64,000 nucleotides of DNA from a bacterium (GTDB lineage Bacteria > Oederibacteriota > JAAXVQ01 > JAUVAV01): contig JAIORK010000055.1 in assembly GCA_021108215.1 (NCBI GenBank), forward strand, positions 1 to 64,000, given 5' to 3'. Position numbers and translations under genes: made by a program. Below the pieces are notes generated by a model, which did no database searches, was not told where the DNA came from, and worked only from the letters and a program-made list of their open reading frames with translations. Numbering within the stretch: position 1 is the stretch's first letter; each line of letters starts with the position of its first letter. Shown here piece after piece: positions 8,187 through 16,966 of the stretch.

Positions 8187-9466
8187 TATTTCTTGCTCCT
8201 CAGCACTTTCTTTCGCCTTACAACCTGCAATTCAGGCTCGAGAATATCCTCCATCGTCTCTCGCGGCCGAATTAGCTGTGAGCGGCCGCCTGAAACCAAT
8301 ACTTCTGCCGGCCGTGGTCGGCTGTTATAATTAGATGCCATCACCATACCATAGGCCCCTGCACTGCGGACGGCCAAAAGATCTCCTGCCGCAACTACCT
8401 GAAGGTGTCTGTCTTTCCCGAGAAAATCGCCGGACTCACAGATCGGACCTACCACATCGGTCAGCACTTGCTTGCCGCCCCGCTTGGTTGTCACCGGAAG
8501 TATCTGATGAAACGCACCGTATAAACTGGGCCGAATCAGATCATTCATACCGGCATCAACAATGGCGAATAATTTCCGATGACCCTTTTTCACATACTGT
8601 ACTTCCGTCACCAGGATACCGGCATTCCCCACAATGAATCTTCCCGGCTCCAAAATCAGTTTACACCGCAGGGGTTTGATCAGTGGAATGACGGCCTGGG
8701 CAAACTCATTGGCGGTCTGGGGTCTCTCTTCGTTGTAAATAATACCCAAACCGCCACCTAAATTGAAGTAGCGGATATCAAACCCTTCCTGCCGCAGCCC
8801 TTCAATCACCTTGCGCATCCGTCGGATGGCCTGGATATAGGGTGTTGCAGTGGTAATCTGCGACCCGATGTGCATATGGACACCCACCGGCTCAATATGC
8901 TTGAGCCTGCGTGTACTGCGAAAAAGATCCATGGCCAAAGGAATGGAAAGCCCGAATTTGTTCTCCTTTTTCCCGGTCGTAATATATTTATGCGTCTTGG
9001 CATCCACATCAGGATTAATCCGAAACGCCACGCGGGCGATTGTCTTCATCCGCTGTGCGACCCGGTTAATCAAACGCGCCTCAGGTTCGGATTCAACATT
9101 GAACATAAGAATTCCAGCCTGTAATGCCGCCGCAATTTCTTTTTCCGTCTTTCCCACACCCGCATAAACAATTTTCCCGGCCGGAACCTTGACCCTCTGA
9201 CCCCTGACCAATTCTCCTTGCGAAACAATATCCAGGCCGGTTCCCTGGTCCGCCAGTAACTTCAGGATGGAAAGATTGGAGTTTGCCTTGACTGAATAAC
9301 AAATCAACGGATCAAGCTCAAAAAATGCACTTTTAATTTTCTGAAAATGCGAGAGTATCGTACGCCGGCTATAAACATACAAGGGTGTTCCGTATGTTTT
9401 GGCCAATTTGGCAATTGAAACCTCTTCACAGAATAAAACGCCCTTTTGTCTGATAAAATCGTCCAT
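8186..9466 (-). CDS. lysA: Diaminopimelate decarboxylase
   Basis: LysA decarboxylates meso-DAP to lysine. It is a PLP alanine-racemase-fold barrel: the PLP lysine is K60 in CYSVKANSN, then HIGSQ, NLGGGLG, EPGRFIVG, and the dimer-contributed CESGDFL and GAY. The frame is open to an ATG at 9484, but AGGAGAG lies between the two ATGs, 7 nt before the ATG at 9466, so I use 9466 (426 residues). First gene of the lysine operon, with a conserved 28-bp upstream motif at 9519-9546. Confidence 0.95.
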   Translation of the reverse strand: MDDFIRQKGVLFCEEVSIAKLAKTYGTPLYVYSRRTILSHFQKIKSAFFELDPLICYSVKANSNLSILKLLADQGTGLDIVSQGELVRGQRVKVPAGKIVYAGVGKTEKEIAAALQAGILMFNVESEPEARLINRVAQRMKTIARVAFRINPDVDAKTHKYITTGKKENKFGLSIPLAMDLFRSTRRLKHIEPVGVHMHIGSQITTATPYIQAIRRMRKVIEGLRQEGFDIRYFNLGGGLGIIYNEERPQTANEFAQAVIPLIKPLRCKLILEPGRFIVGNAGILVTEVQYVKKGHRKLFAIVDAGMNDLIRPSLYGAFHQILPVTTKRGGKQVLTDVVGPICESGDFLGKDRHLQVVAAGDLLAVRSAGAYGMVMASNYNSRPRPAEVLVSGGRSQLIRPRETMEDILEPELQVVRRKKVLRSKK

Positions 9467-9518
9467 AAACGCTCTCCTGACCATTCAATTTCACCGCTCA
9501 TGTCACGCAATTAAAGCC

Positions 9519-9546
9519 GGCGAATTCACGGCCAACATATTAAAAA
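9519..9546 (-). promoter_or_regulatory. 28-bp motif shared with the nif3 upstream region
   Basis: On the minus strand the motif reads TTTTTAATATGTTGGCCGTG followed by AATTCGCC. It matches 27468-27495 at 25 of 28 positions. It starts 53 bp upstream of the lysA ATG; the other copy starts 44 bp upstream of the nif3 ATG, same orientation. The similar spacing suggests a promoter-associated or regulator-binding site, but a dispersed repeat is also possible. Confidence 0.4.
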
Positions 9547-9636
9547 TTAAAGGAAAATGTAGCATAAGAAAGGGTGGCTTGTCAATGTAAGTGCATCGAC
9601 TGCGAGGGGGAATTAACTGTCTGAAAATACGCAGAT

Positions 9637-9838
9637 AAAAATCCACGGGTTTACACCTGTGGTATTTTTGTCGAGAGATGTTCGCCCTGCCCCAAATACG
9701 GCAGGATGTCGCACCGATCATCTGAAATATCAATTCGGTGCTCCACCTTCAATCGGCGATATTTTCAATTGCTTCCTCGATGGACTTACCCGGCATACGC
9801 CGGGCAGACTGTCCATCGTGTTCGCACTAGCACGATAA
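9637..9838 (+). repeat. Modular hairpin repeat, full-length copy 1
   Basis: A unit of about 200 bp with five hairpins: CCACGGG/CCTGTGG (9643-9662), CCTGCC/GGCAGG (9686-9705), GCACCGA/TCGGTGC (9711-9741), CGATGGAC/GTCCATCG (9778-9818) enclosing CCCGGC/GCCGGG, and ATCGTG/CACGAT (9815-9836). A second full copy in the opposite orientation lies at 62207-62407, with identical blocks such as GTCGAGAGATGTTCGCCCTG but changed loops. Shorter copies lie at 15255, 19199, 40470, 59270 and 24804. It sits 3 bp from the stop of the next gene, antisense to both neighbours. Confidence 0.8.
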
Positions 9839-9841
9839 CGA

Positions 9842-10573
9842 TTAGAAATCGCGGGCAATACTGAGGTGTTGTATCTGGGTCATATCTGCGGCAATTTCGT
9901 AATTAACTTTACAGCGCCAATTAGAAAACCGGAGTCCCGTTCCCATGGTAAGACCTTCATAGATATCGCTGCTATTGCTAAGACGATACTGGATGGATGA
10001 ATAAAAACTCTGATTCCAATCAACTTTGGAACCCAGTTGAAACCGCATGACATTGTCAAAGGGGACTTCAACTTTTGCTTGCAGTTGTACATTGGGTCCG
10101 ATCCTTAAAAAGGAATCCATTTCAACCTCAATGGGCAGCAAATAGCCGCACTCCAGATATTTATTCAAGTCTTCGTCAGCATAAATACGCATCTCGGCAG
10201 TAAAAGCTTTCTCAGTGCCGTGGAGAAAATCCTGTAATTCAAATTTGAATCCGGTTTGCATGGTATGCGTTTCAATTGCCAACCATCGGCCGGCCATATT
10301 GCGCAACATCTCATCACGCAGATAATAACGAAGATATTCCTGCCCTCGACTCAGCAGGTGGTGCCTCTGTGCTTCAGAAACTTCAACCTGATCACCATAC
10401 AGGACGGCTTTTTGAATGGCCAATGCCTGATAAGATTCTGCCTGGCAAAACTGACAACCTGCAAGAATCACTCCGGCACTCAATAAACTGATAAAAAAAG
10501 CTTTTTTCAAAAGTTTAAACCCCCGCTTTTTTCCTAACCATATAATTATACGTGCCCAAATCAGCCCTGTCAA
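9842..10573 (-). CDS. Secreted protein, probable outer-membrane or lipoprotein
   Basis: I do not recognise the family. Near the N-terminus, LLKKAFFISLLSAGVILAGC reads as a signal peptide with a lipobox-like LAGC. The mature part has a helical segment (YLRYYLRDEMLRNMAGRW) and then alternating beta-strand patterns, ending in aromatic-rich strands and a C-terminal Phe (SIARDF), typical of outer-membrane barrels. A TTG within the frame, preceded by GGGGG, could be the true start just before KKAFF. Monocistronic, with a full repeat copy right behind its stop. Confidence 0.7.
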   Translation of the reverse strand: MTGLIWARIIIWLGKKRGFKLLKKAFFISLLSAGVILAGCQFCQAESYQALAIQKAVLYGDQVEVSEAQRHHLLSRGQEYLRYYLRDEMLRNMAGRWLAIETHTMQTGFKFELQDFLHGTEKAFTAEMRIYADEDLNKYLECGYLLPIEVEMDSFLRIGPNVQLQAKVEVPFDNVMRFQLGSKVDWNQSFYSSIQYRLSNSSDIYEGLTMGTGLRFSNWRCKVNYEIAADMTQIQHLSIARDF

Positions 10574-10710
10574 ATATTTCAGCAGAAATTATTCCCTCTC
10601 TCCACTTGCGGGGAGATACCCAAAATTCCGGCGCAAAAGATTGGGATGGAAGGATATATTGATATACTAATCAACGTCCCGGATCCCGAATCCCTATCTA
10701 TTTCTCCGTT

Positions 10711-12006
10711 TCACATTGCCTGCACGGCTTGACGTGCTTTGTGCAAAATATACAATGAACCGGTGATCAAAATTGTGTCCTGCCGGCTGATCTCCTGCCA
10801 GGCCAACCCCAGGGCCTGGCGAAGGGAACCCGCTGCCACTGCCGGTACATCGTATTCCTGAAAAACCGTTGCCAGTGCCCGGGCCGACATCCCGCGCTCA
10901 TCCGGCGGGGTCACTGTCCAGACCTTGCGGGCTACCTTGGCGTAGCTTCGAACCATATTCCGTACCGCTTTATCCTGCATAATACCGACAACTAAATAAA
11001 TTTTCCTTTTTGCCGCCATCCACCCGTGGATTGCCGCAGCGGCAGCTGCCGGGTTGTGGCTGCCATCCAGAAAAACTGCGGGTGCTGTGTGAATTTTCTC
11101 CATACGCCCGGGCCACACCACCCGGGACATCCCTTTTGCCAAATCCTGATCAGAAACCAGATAACCGGTGCACGTTAAAATTTTAATTGCCAAACACGCC
11201 ACTGCGGCATTCTCCACTTGAAAAATACCGCTTAAGGGAATTTTTATTTTAAATATTTTTTTTTGATAACCAATCGTCAGCAAAAATCCCGACACCCCGG
11301 TGCGACACCGCATAATGCGAAGTGTATTCTGCGATGAATGCCCCGAATAAAACAAAGGGATTTTCTTTCTGTGTGCCGTCCGGCAGATAATTTTCCGCAA
11401 ATCCGAATCTTGCACCCCTGAAACCAGGGGAATTTGTGTGCGCGTAATGCCGAGTTTTTCTTTACAAATCGCTGCGTGGGTTTTACCCAAATACTCCGTG
11501 TGCTCCAAGTGAACATTGGTTAAAATGGTCAATATTTTATACTGCCAAACCGTTGTGGCATCCAACCGGCCTCCCAGACCCACTTCAAGGATGACCAGAT
11601 CAACCTGCTTCATTTGAAAAACAATTGCCGCCAAAACAGTCCAGGCTTCAAATATCGTGGCTGGATTGCCTTCTTTTTCCAGACGTTTAAGTGCAGGCAG
11701 CAAGCAAGCGACTGCCCGTGTAAAAACGAGGGCGGATACTTTCCGACCGTCAAGCATAATGCGTTCCCGCTCATCATGTAAATGGGGTGAGGTAAAGCTG
11801 CCTATGCGGTATCCTGCCTGACAAAAAACCGATGATAACATCGCTGCCACCGATCCTTTTCCGTTGGATCCGGTGATATGAACGGCAGGAAAAATCTTAT
11901 CCGGAGAGCCTACCCATGCGAGTAATTTTTTCGTGCGAAAAATACCCGGCCTGACAGCCCGGACAGTATGGCGTCTGAGCCTGTCTCGGGCCTGCGTAAA
12001 AGTCAT
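10711..12006 (-). CDS. folC: Dihydrofolate synthase / folylpolyglutamate synthase
   Basis: FolC ligates glutamate to dihydropteroate and folates with ATP; it is a Mur-ligase relative. The P-loop ITGSNGKGS lies at 44-52, followed by SPHLHDERERI, EVGLGGRLDATT, NVHLEHTEYLG, the linker VWPGRMEK and DGSHNPAA opening the C-terminal domain. 431 residues is normal. The start overlaps the accD stop by 4 bp; an accD-folC pair is common in bacteria. Confidence 0.95.
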   Translation of the reverse strand: MTFTQARDRLRRHTVRAVRPGIFRTKKLLAWVGSPDKIFPAVHITGSNGKGSVAAMLSSVFCQAGYRIGSFTSPHLHDERERIMLDGRKVSALVFTRAVACLLPALKRLEKEGNPATIFEAWTVLAAIVFQMKQVDLVILEVGLGGRLDATTVWQYKILTILTNVHLEHTEYLGKTHAAICKEKLGITRTQIPLVSGVQDSDLRKIICRTAHRKKIPLFYSGHSSQNTLRIMRCRTGVSGFLLTIGYQKKIFKIKIPLSGIFQVENAAVACLAIKILTCTGYLVSDQDLAKGMSRVVWPGRMEKIHTAPAVFLDGSHNPAAAAAAIHGWMAAKRKIYLVVGIMQDKAVRNMVRSYAKVARKVWTVTPPDERGMSARALATVFQEYDVPAVAAGSLRQALGLAWQEISRQDTILITGSLYILHKARQAVQAM

Positions 12007-12851
12007 TTGGGAGAAAGTGTGAGCAATCGGGAAAGGGTATTTTTCATGTCCTGGCGCTTAATGATCATATCAATCATGCCGTGTTCTTGAAGGAATTCCG
12101 CCCTTTGAAACCGTTTGGGCAGCCGTTGGCGGATGGTCTGCTCAATAACCCTGGGACCGGCAAACATAATCAAGGCATTGGGTTCGGCAATAATAATATC
12201 ACCCAGCATTGCAAAACTGGCAGTAACCCCGCCGCCGGTCGGATCGGCTAATACGGAAATAAACAACTGTCCAACACTCGAAAGTTTGGCCAATGCAGCG
12301 GATGTTTTGGCCATTTGCATCAGCGAAACAATCCCTTCCTGCATCCGGGCACCACCACCGGAAGCAGATACAATCACCACCGGTAATTTTTCTTTGATAC
12401 AGCGCTCGATCAACTGCGCAATTTCTTCGCCCAGGACCGAACCCATGGACCCTCCCATGAATCCAAAATCCGTAATTGCCAGTCCGGTCTTGACGCCATT
12501 CATTTTACAAATACCTGCTATGACAGCGTCATCCATATTGGTTTTTTTTCTGCTTTTTTCGAGTTTTTCCTGATACCCCGGGAAGGCCAATGGATCATTT
12601 GCCCTGATTTTACCCGATGTTTTTTCAAGAAATTTTCCGTTATCTGCTAAAAGGGTAAAACGATCATGGGCTGACATTTTAAAATGATTATTGCATTTGG
12701 GACATGTGTGCTGATTTTCCGCAATCTCTTTATTGAAAATAATTTCGTTACAAGAAGGACAGCGCGTCACTAAATTATCCGGAATCCCGGCTTTTTTGTC
12801 CTTTTGTGGAACACGAACTGTCATATATTTGGGTTTTTTAAACCAATCCAT
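12003..12851 (-). CDS. accD: Acetyl-CoA carboxylase carboxyltransferase subunit beta
   Basis: AccD forms, with AccA, the carboxyltransferase that makes malonyl-CoA for fatty acid synthesis. The N-terminal zinc ribbon is C31/C34/C50/C53 (CPSC...CPKC). The crotonase-fold body shows GGSMGSVLGE, SASGGGARMQEG and DPTGGGVTASFAMLGD, the oxyanion-hole and CoA regions. 282 residues is standard. accA is not in the window. Co-transcribed with folC. Confidence 0.96.
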   Translation of the reverse strand: MDWFKKPKYMTVRVPQKDKKAGIPDNLVTRCPSCNEIIFNKEIAENQHTCPKCNNHFKMSAHDRFTLLADNGKFLEKTSGKIRANDPLAFPGYQEKLEKSRKKTNMDDAVIAGICKMNGVKTGLAITDFGFMGGSMGSVLGEEIAQLIERCIKEKLPVVIVSASGGGARMQEGIVSLMQMAKTSAALAKLSSVGQLFISVLADPTGGGVTASFAMLGDIIIAEPNALIMFAGPRVIEQTIRQRLPKRFQRAEFLQEHGMIDMIIKRQDMKNTLSRLLTLSPK

Positions 12852-12913
12852 CTTAATGCCCGCCTAAACTAAAGTTTTTTGCGTTTTTTAATCATTTTTA
12901 CTTCATTTTTGAT

Positions 12914-12954
12914 GAAAAAAACAACCCCTATCCACACAGGGTGTAATAGGGGTT
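12914..12954 (-). terminator. Rho-independent terminator of trpBA
   Basis: On the minus strand a 9-bp stem AACCCCTAT/ATAGGGGTT (12946-12954 with 12923-12931) is closed further by ACAC/GTGT, and is followed by GTTTTTTT. It lies 31 bp past the trpA stop and before accD, separating the two transcripts. Confidence 0.85.
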
Positions 12955-12984
12955 CATTATCTTAGCAAACTCCTGATTTTTTCT

Positions 12985-13788
12985 CTACCCCTTTTTTACG
13001 GAGGTGACCATTTCCCTGCAAAGCCCGGTCAACCGGGTCAAAGAAATCTTATCCGAGACAGCACCCGCCATGGCACTGACCATGGCACTGCCGACAATAA
13101 CGCCATCTGCCATGCCGGCTGCTTTTTTCGCCTGAGCCGGTGTAGAAATTCCAAAGCCCACCAAAACCGGAAGCGCGGTATACTGCTTTACCTGCTCAAT
13201 GCTTTGTTTGAGATCTTTGGGTAAGTGGTGACGCATCCCGGTTGTGCCGGTCACGGAAACATAATAAACATATCCTGTGCTGGTATTGGCCACTGCCTGC
13301 AACCGTTCCGGGGTGCTGGTCGGTGCTGCAAGAAAAATCGTATCCAGGTCCTTCTTCCGACAAGCCGCAACCCAATCTTCCGCCTCATCCGGCGGCAGAT
13401 CTGGGATCACAAATCCATCCACGCCGGCACCGAATGCATGCGTTGCCGTTTTTTCTGCGCCATTGCGAATAAAAGGATTCAAATATCCCATTAGAATAAT
13501 CGGCACCGTTGTTTTCCTGCGAACCGCTTTAACCATCTGCAATATTTTTTCCAGGGTTGTCCCTTTTTCCAAAGCACGCTGGGAAGCTTGCTGAATCACC
13601 GGCCCCTCGGCAATGGGATCGGAAAACGGCACCCCCAGCTCAATGGCATCCGCACCCGCATCCGCCATGGCAATCACTGCTTTTCCAGTAAATTCAAGGC
13701 TGCGGTCACCCGCTGTAATGAATGGTACAAATAATTTATTTCCAACCGCACGCTCCTTGAGCAAACGATTCAGTAAACGCACACTCAT
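12985..13788 (-). CDS. trpA: Tryptophan synthase alpha chain
   Basis: TrpA cleaves indole-3-glycerol phosphate to indole, channelled to TrpB. A 267-residue TIM barrel. The catalytic glutamate is E50 ([11 protein letters not shown]). The second catalytic acid, Asp in the well-studied Salmonella enzyme (ADGP), is Glu here (E61 in AEGPVIQ), a conservative change that I believe occurs naturally in other lineages. [14 protein letters not shown] and VGSAMV phosphate loops are present. It overlaps the trpB stop by 4 bp. Confidence 0.95.
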   Translation of the reverse strand: MSVRLLNRLLKERAVGNKLFVPFITAGDRSLEFTGKAVIAMADAGADAIELGVPFSDPIAEGPVIQQASQRALEKGTTLEKILQMVKAVRRKTTVPIILMGYLNPFIRNGAEKTATHAFGAGVDGFVIPDLPPDEAEDWVAACRKKDLDTIFLAAPTSTPERLQAVANTSTGYVYYVSVTGTTGMRHHLPKDLKQSIEQVKQYTALPVLVGFGISTPAQAKKAAGMADGVIVGSAMVSAMAGAVSDKISLTRLTGLCREMVTSVKKG

Positions 13789-14957
13789 GCCAGGTCCTCC
13801 GGTTTCAAATCTTTGTCTCCCCGGCCGGACACATTAATGATAAGCAACTGGTTTTTTTTCATTTTCTTCGCCAATTGCTTGGCATAGGCAATCGCATGCG
13901 CACTTTCCGTCGCGGGAATGATCCCCTCTAACTTTGCCATCTCCCTTTGCGCTGCCAACGCCTGTTGATCCGTCACAGCAACAAAGGATGCACGCCCACT
14001 CTCTTTGAGATCCGCCAATTCCGGCCCTACACCGGGATAATCAAGTCCGGCTGCCACCGAGTGTGTCTCCCGAATCTGTCCATGCGCATCCTGAAGAACA
14101 TAACTCCGGCTGCCGTGCAATACCCCGACATGTCCCCGGTTAAGCGGTGCTGCATGCTGCCCGGTTTGCAACCCTCTTCCGCCGGCTTCTACGCCCACCA
14201 ACGCAACTTTGCTGTCCTGGATAAAACCGGAAAAAATTCCTATGGCATTGCTCCCGCCCCCAACACAGGCAACCACTGTATGGGGTAAACGACCGGTCCT
14301 TGCCAAAATTTGTTGTCGCGCCTCTTTGCCAATCACTGATTGAAATTCACGCACCATGAAAGGATAGGGATCAAATCCGGCTACGGTTCCCAATAAATAA
14401 TACGTGGTGCGGACATTGGTAATCCAATCGCGAATAGCTTCATTCATGGCATCTTTTAAGGTTTTGGTGCCGCTGTCAACGCGATAAACCTCTGCGCCCA
14501 AAAGCTGCATACGGTAAACATTTAATGCCTGACGCCGCATATCTTCAGTCCCCATATACACGCGGCAGGGAATGCCAAACCGGGCACAGACCGTCGCTGT
14601 GGCGACACCATGTTGGCCGGCACCGGTTTCTGCAATAATTCGCTTTTTCCCCATGCGGACCGCCAGTAAAATTTGGCCCAAACAATTATTCAATTTATGG
14701 GACCCGGTATGATTCAGGTCCTCGCGTTTCAAGTATATTTTCGGACCGCCCCATGCCTTTGTCAGACGCTGAGCATAATCAATCGGCGTAGGTCTCCCGG
14801 CATAATAACGCCTAAGCTCATCCAACTCTTTTCGAAACTTCGGGTCCCGGTGAAAACGCTGATAAGCTGCTTTTAATTCCCTGATTGCCGGCACCAATAC
14901 CTCCGGCGCATAGCAACCTCCAAATACACCAAACCATCCCTTGTGCACTGTTGTCAT
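13785..14957 (-). CDS. trpB: Tryptophan synthase beta chain
   Basis: TrpB condenses indole with serine using PLP. The PLP lysine is K88 in [14 protein letters not shown], with [10 protein letters not shown] for COMM-domain contacts and the phosphate-binding GGGSNAIG. At 390 residues it is the TrpB1 type that partners TrpA, which is encoded directly downstream. Shine-Dalgarno AAAGG is 9-10 nt upstream. trpC and trpF are about 5 kb away in another operon, and trpD/trpE are not seen, so the pathway is split. Confidence 0.96.
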   Translation of the reverse strand: MTTVHKGWFGVFGGCYAPEVLVPAIRELKAAYQRFHRDPKFRKELDELRRYYAGRPTPIDYAQRLTKAWGGPKIYLKREDLNHTGSHKLNNCLGQILLAVRMGKKRIIAETGAGQHGVATATVCARFGIPCRVYMGTEDMRRQALNVYRMQLLGAEVYRVDSGTKTLKDAMNEAIRDWITNVRTTYYLLGTVAGFDPYPFMVREFQSVIGKEARQQILARTGRLPHTVVACVGGGSNAIGIFSGFIQDSKVALVGVEAGGRGLQTGQHAAPLNRGHVGVLHGSRSYVLQDAHGQIRETHSVAAGLDYPGVGPELADLKESGRASFVAVTDQQALAAQREMAKLEGIIPATESAHAIAYAKQLAKKMKKNQLLIINVSGRGDKDLKPEDLA

Positions 14958-15184
14958 AAATCAATACCTTTCTTTCCTGTTTCAAAAAATTCCCGCGGAT
15001 ACAACCCTGCCGTAAAACTATATTTTTCATAGTACTCATATTTATATAAGCGATTCGGTGTAGGCATTACAAATCAATACTTTTCCAGGATCCAATTATT
15101 ATATGGAATATCAACGGCATTGCAATAAATTTATTCCTCACGGCGAACACATAAAAACATTGCTGTACAAATTAATCGAGCATC

Positions 15185-15214
15185 CTGTTTTCTATTCGCC
15201 CTAAACACTTGTTT
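15185..15214. repeat. Short interspersed motif, copy 1 of 3
   Basis: Contains TTCTATTCGCCCTAA followed by a short variable part and TTGTTTTT. The same core is at 16645-16676 and, with one change (TTCTATTCACCCTA), at 40545-40574. All three copies have the same orientation. Function unknown. Confidence 0.5.
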
Positions 15215-15254
15215 TTAAAAAAAATTGATACTGTACCCATCCGCCAGAGCCGGA

Positions 15255-15390
15255 CTTGACGATAGAGTCCACTGATGTTCCACCGAACGTATGGTGCGTC
15301 CTGCACCCGGCATTCGCCCCCGCATACGCGGGGCAAGCTGGGCAAGTCCGCCGGGCAGGCTGCCTATTGTGTTCGCGCCGGCACGATAAA
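15255..15390 (+). repeat. Modular hairpin repeat, nested copy
   Basis: The 3' end matches the other copies (TTGTGTTCGCGCCGGCACGA then TAAAA). The CCCGGCATTC...CGGGCAGGCTG module is interrupted by a second, homologous module, CCCCGCATACGCGGGGCAAG followed by CTG. The inserted stem CCCCGC/GCGGGG replaces CCCGGC/GCCGGG by paired changes. A GGACT...AGTCC hairpin precedes it. Confidence 0.65.
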
Positions 15391-15443
15391 AATAACACTA
15401 AAAAATGTGGTCATCCGGCGGGGTTGGTGTTTTTTCAGAAAAA

Positions 15444-15845
15444 TTAATTTCCAGCAGGTGGTTCACTGTCGGATGTGCTATGTTTGTGCTTTTTGAGAAT
15501 CGCCTCTATTTTATTCCGAAGATAAACAATATCACAGGGCTTGGCAATGCATTCAATGACACCCAACGCCTTGGCCTGGTGTTTAACTTCCTGACTCAAG
15601 TACGCTGAGACCAGAATAATTAAAGACTTGTTGTCCGGCAATCTTCGGATCTGTTTGACCATCTCCAGTCCGTTCATCTCCGGCATCGCATAATCAGCAA
15701 TAATCAGGTCAGGATTGTGATCCCCGGCTTTTTCCAGTCCTTCCTGACCATCGCGGGCAGTCACGATCTGATAATCGTCCTCTAATGCGAGTACCATAAT
15801 TTCCAACAAACCAGGATGATCATCAACCAACAAAATGGAAACCAT
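15444..15845 (-). CDS. Single-domain response regulator (CheY-like receiver)
   Basis: A stand-alone receiver of 133 residues. The acidic pocket is D8-D9 (LLVDDH), the phospho-acceptor D51 (LIIADYAMPEMNG), the signalling Ser is S80 (ILVSAY) and the conserved lysine K102 (IAKPCD). A short hydrophilic tail rich in His/Lys/Ser follows. There is no output domain, and no histidine kinase nearby, so its partner is unknown. GGAG 7 nt upstream supports the ATG. Confidence 0.93.
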   Translation of the reverse strand: MVSILLVDDHPGLLEIMVLALEDDYQIVTARDGQEGLEKAGDHNPDLIIADYAMPEMNGLEMVKQIRRLPDNKSLIILVSAYLSQEVKHQAKALGVIECIAKPCDIVYLRNKIEAILKKHKHSTSDSEPPAGN

Positions 15846-15910
15846 TCAAATTCTCCGGTGACTGATGAATAGATTTTTTCTTCAATAAATCGGCCGCACA
15901 ACTTCCCTCA

Positions 15911-16033
15911 TCATACCCAACGAATGCGGACTTTGTCCAGTACCGCTTTTAAAAATCCAATACAGCCTTCCCCGTCCTTGCATCTATCCACAGTTGTCCC
16001 GTCCTGAACAAGCAAAGGAGGCACCTCCAGCAT
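15911..16033 (-). CDS. Possible 40-aa ORF or gene remnant
   Basis: The frame gives MLEVPPLLVQ at its start, an internal CKDGEGC, and a C-terminus FLKAVLDKVRIRWV that reads like a real protein end. GGGAGG is immediately before the ATG, too close for ideal initiation. The ORF's 5' end overlaps a 13-bp hairpin with one mismatch (16011-16045). It may be a small gene, or the tail of a decayed one. I do not recognise it. Confidence 0.25.
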   Translation of the reverse strand: MLEVPPLLVQDGTTVDRCKDGEGCIGFLKAVLDKVRIRWV

Positions 16034-16198
16034 GCCTCCCTTGCTCCCCTCAGCCTTACTATTACTTCAACGCCGGTATGCATGGCGGTAAACCAATACT
16101 TCCCGGAACAATGTCGACCATCGGGATCAATTTCCCTACTCTAAAAAAACCGGCGACCCATGCTCTGATAAAAACCCAAGGTTGCGGGTGTTAAGTAA

Positions 16199-16387
16199 TT
16201 AATTGAAGCTATTTTCTTTGGTATAAATATATATTGGTGTGATAAATTCCTGCCGACTGTCTTGAGGTACTTGTTCCCTTACTACCGTCCTTGCGTTTCG
16301 TTCCATAGAAACATTGTTTTTTTGCAGAAGCATGATTAAATAAGCAGGTGCTCTGCGTTTTTTTTTGAATAGATTTCGAAGAAACAT
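16199..16387 (-). CDS. Small basic protein, 62 aa
   Basis: Supported by AGGGAGGA 5 nt before the ATG and by a promoter-like sequence about 35 nt upstream. The N-terminus is very basic (FLRNLFKKKRRAPAYLIML), followed by a polar region. No known domain recognised. No neighbour shares its transcript. Could be a small membrane-surface or regulatory protein; chance ORF remains possible. Confidence 0.42.
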   Translation of the reverse strand: MFLRNLFKKKRRAPAYLIMLLQKNNVSMERNARTVVREQVPQDSRQEFITPIYIYTKENSFN

Positions 16388-16420
16388 GACATCCTCCCTA
16401 ACAGCATTCTTCTTTAAATA

Positions 16421-16440
16421 AATGCATTTTTTATGCCAAG
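16421..16440 (-). promoter_or_regulatory. Sigma-54-like (-24/-12) promoter candidate
   Basis: The minus strand reads CTTGGCATAAAAAATGCATT. GG and GC are separated by exactly 10 nt, as in -24/-12 promoters (consensus TGGCAC-N5-TTGCA), with two mismatches. Alternatively TTGGCA with TAAAGA 17 nt later is a weak sigma-70 type site. It lies 35 nt upstream of the 62-aa ORF. No rpoN or enhancer-binding protein is visible in the window. Confidence 0.3.
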
Positions 16441-16644
16441 TTCAAATGACCCTATTACTATATAAAATAGACCCCAAACAAACCACAGTGCCGAATTATG
16501 GTACACTTTTTTGATACTATCTGTTTTTTCAAGAAAAATTAGTGTACAGATTTTTATAGGTATGATGAATTTTTATACATGATTTTTCCCAACACTGACT
16601 CCGTTGGACTATCCGGAGTCTCCTGATTTACTCTCCCGCACACA

Positions 16645-16676
16645 CTGTCTTCTATTCGCCCTAAGCGATGTGTTTT
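16645..16676. repeat. Short interspersed motif, copy 2 of 3
   Basis: CACTGTCTTCTATTCGCCCT followed by AAGCGATGTGTTTT. The flank CACTGTCTTC also matches copy 3 at 40545 (CACTATCTTC), so at least 24 bp are shared between these two. Confidence 0.5.
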
Positions 16677-16966
16677 CTTGGTACGTCTCTCCAGATATGC
16701 TGATGGGAATTATTTCGATTTTTCAAGAATAGCTGAAATAAAACAAAAAAAATGCAATATAACTCCGAATACACCGCACCCACCAGCAAAAACCATATAA
16801 CTGCCGAGAGCACCCTGCCTTTATATAGTCGATGCTGAAAAAGCCAACCGCATGTACCTTGAAGCAGTATTTTTTGTGCATTTATCCTGAATTGTGGCAT
16901 AATATTGCACAAAATAGCAGCGTCGTTTGTATCATCGAGATAATTTTATTATCCAGAGGCATCGCA

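Larger units (their letters stand above)
14958..15443. other. Intergenic region upstream of trpB, with repeats
   Basis: No gene. It contains the trpB leader (no convincing T-box or attenuator peptide seen), a short motif TTCTATTCGCCCTA (15191-15204) also found at 16.6 and 40.5 kb, and a rearranged copy of the modular hairpin repeat (15255-15390). Confidence 0.65.
16388..16966. other. AT-rich intergenic region
   Basis: Between the minus-strand 62-aa ORF and the plus-strand secreted-protein gene. It contains the promoter candidate above, a GACTCCG/CGGAGTC hairpin near 16600 and one copy of the TTCTATTCGCCCTAA motif (16645-16676). Frames crossing it have no ribosome sites. Confidence 0.6.

Noticed and set aside
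9467-9636. Lysine riboswitch upstream of lysA
   Set aside because: The conserved L-box junction sequences are absent; only the 28-bp motif and AT-rich DNA are seen.
12985-13788. TrpA Asp-to-Glu change at the second catalytic acid as a novelty
   Set aside because: Conservative, and I believe AEGPVIQ occurs in functional TrpA proteins of other bacteria; noted only in the annotation.
14958-15180. T-box or tryptophan attenuator upstream of trpB
   Set aside because: No T-box sequence, no Trp-rich leader peptide and no alternative terminator could be drawn.
16661-16912. 83-codon minus-strand frame with hydrophobic stretch
   Set aside because: No ribosome site; overlaps the repeat motif and the upstream region of the plus-strand secreted protein.
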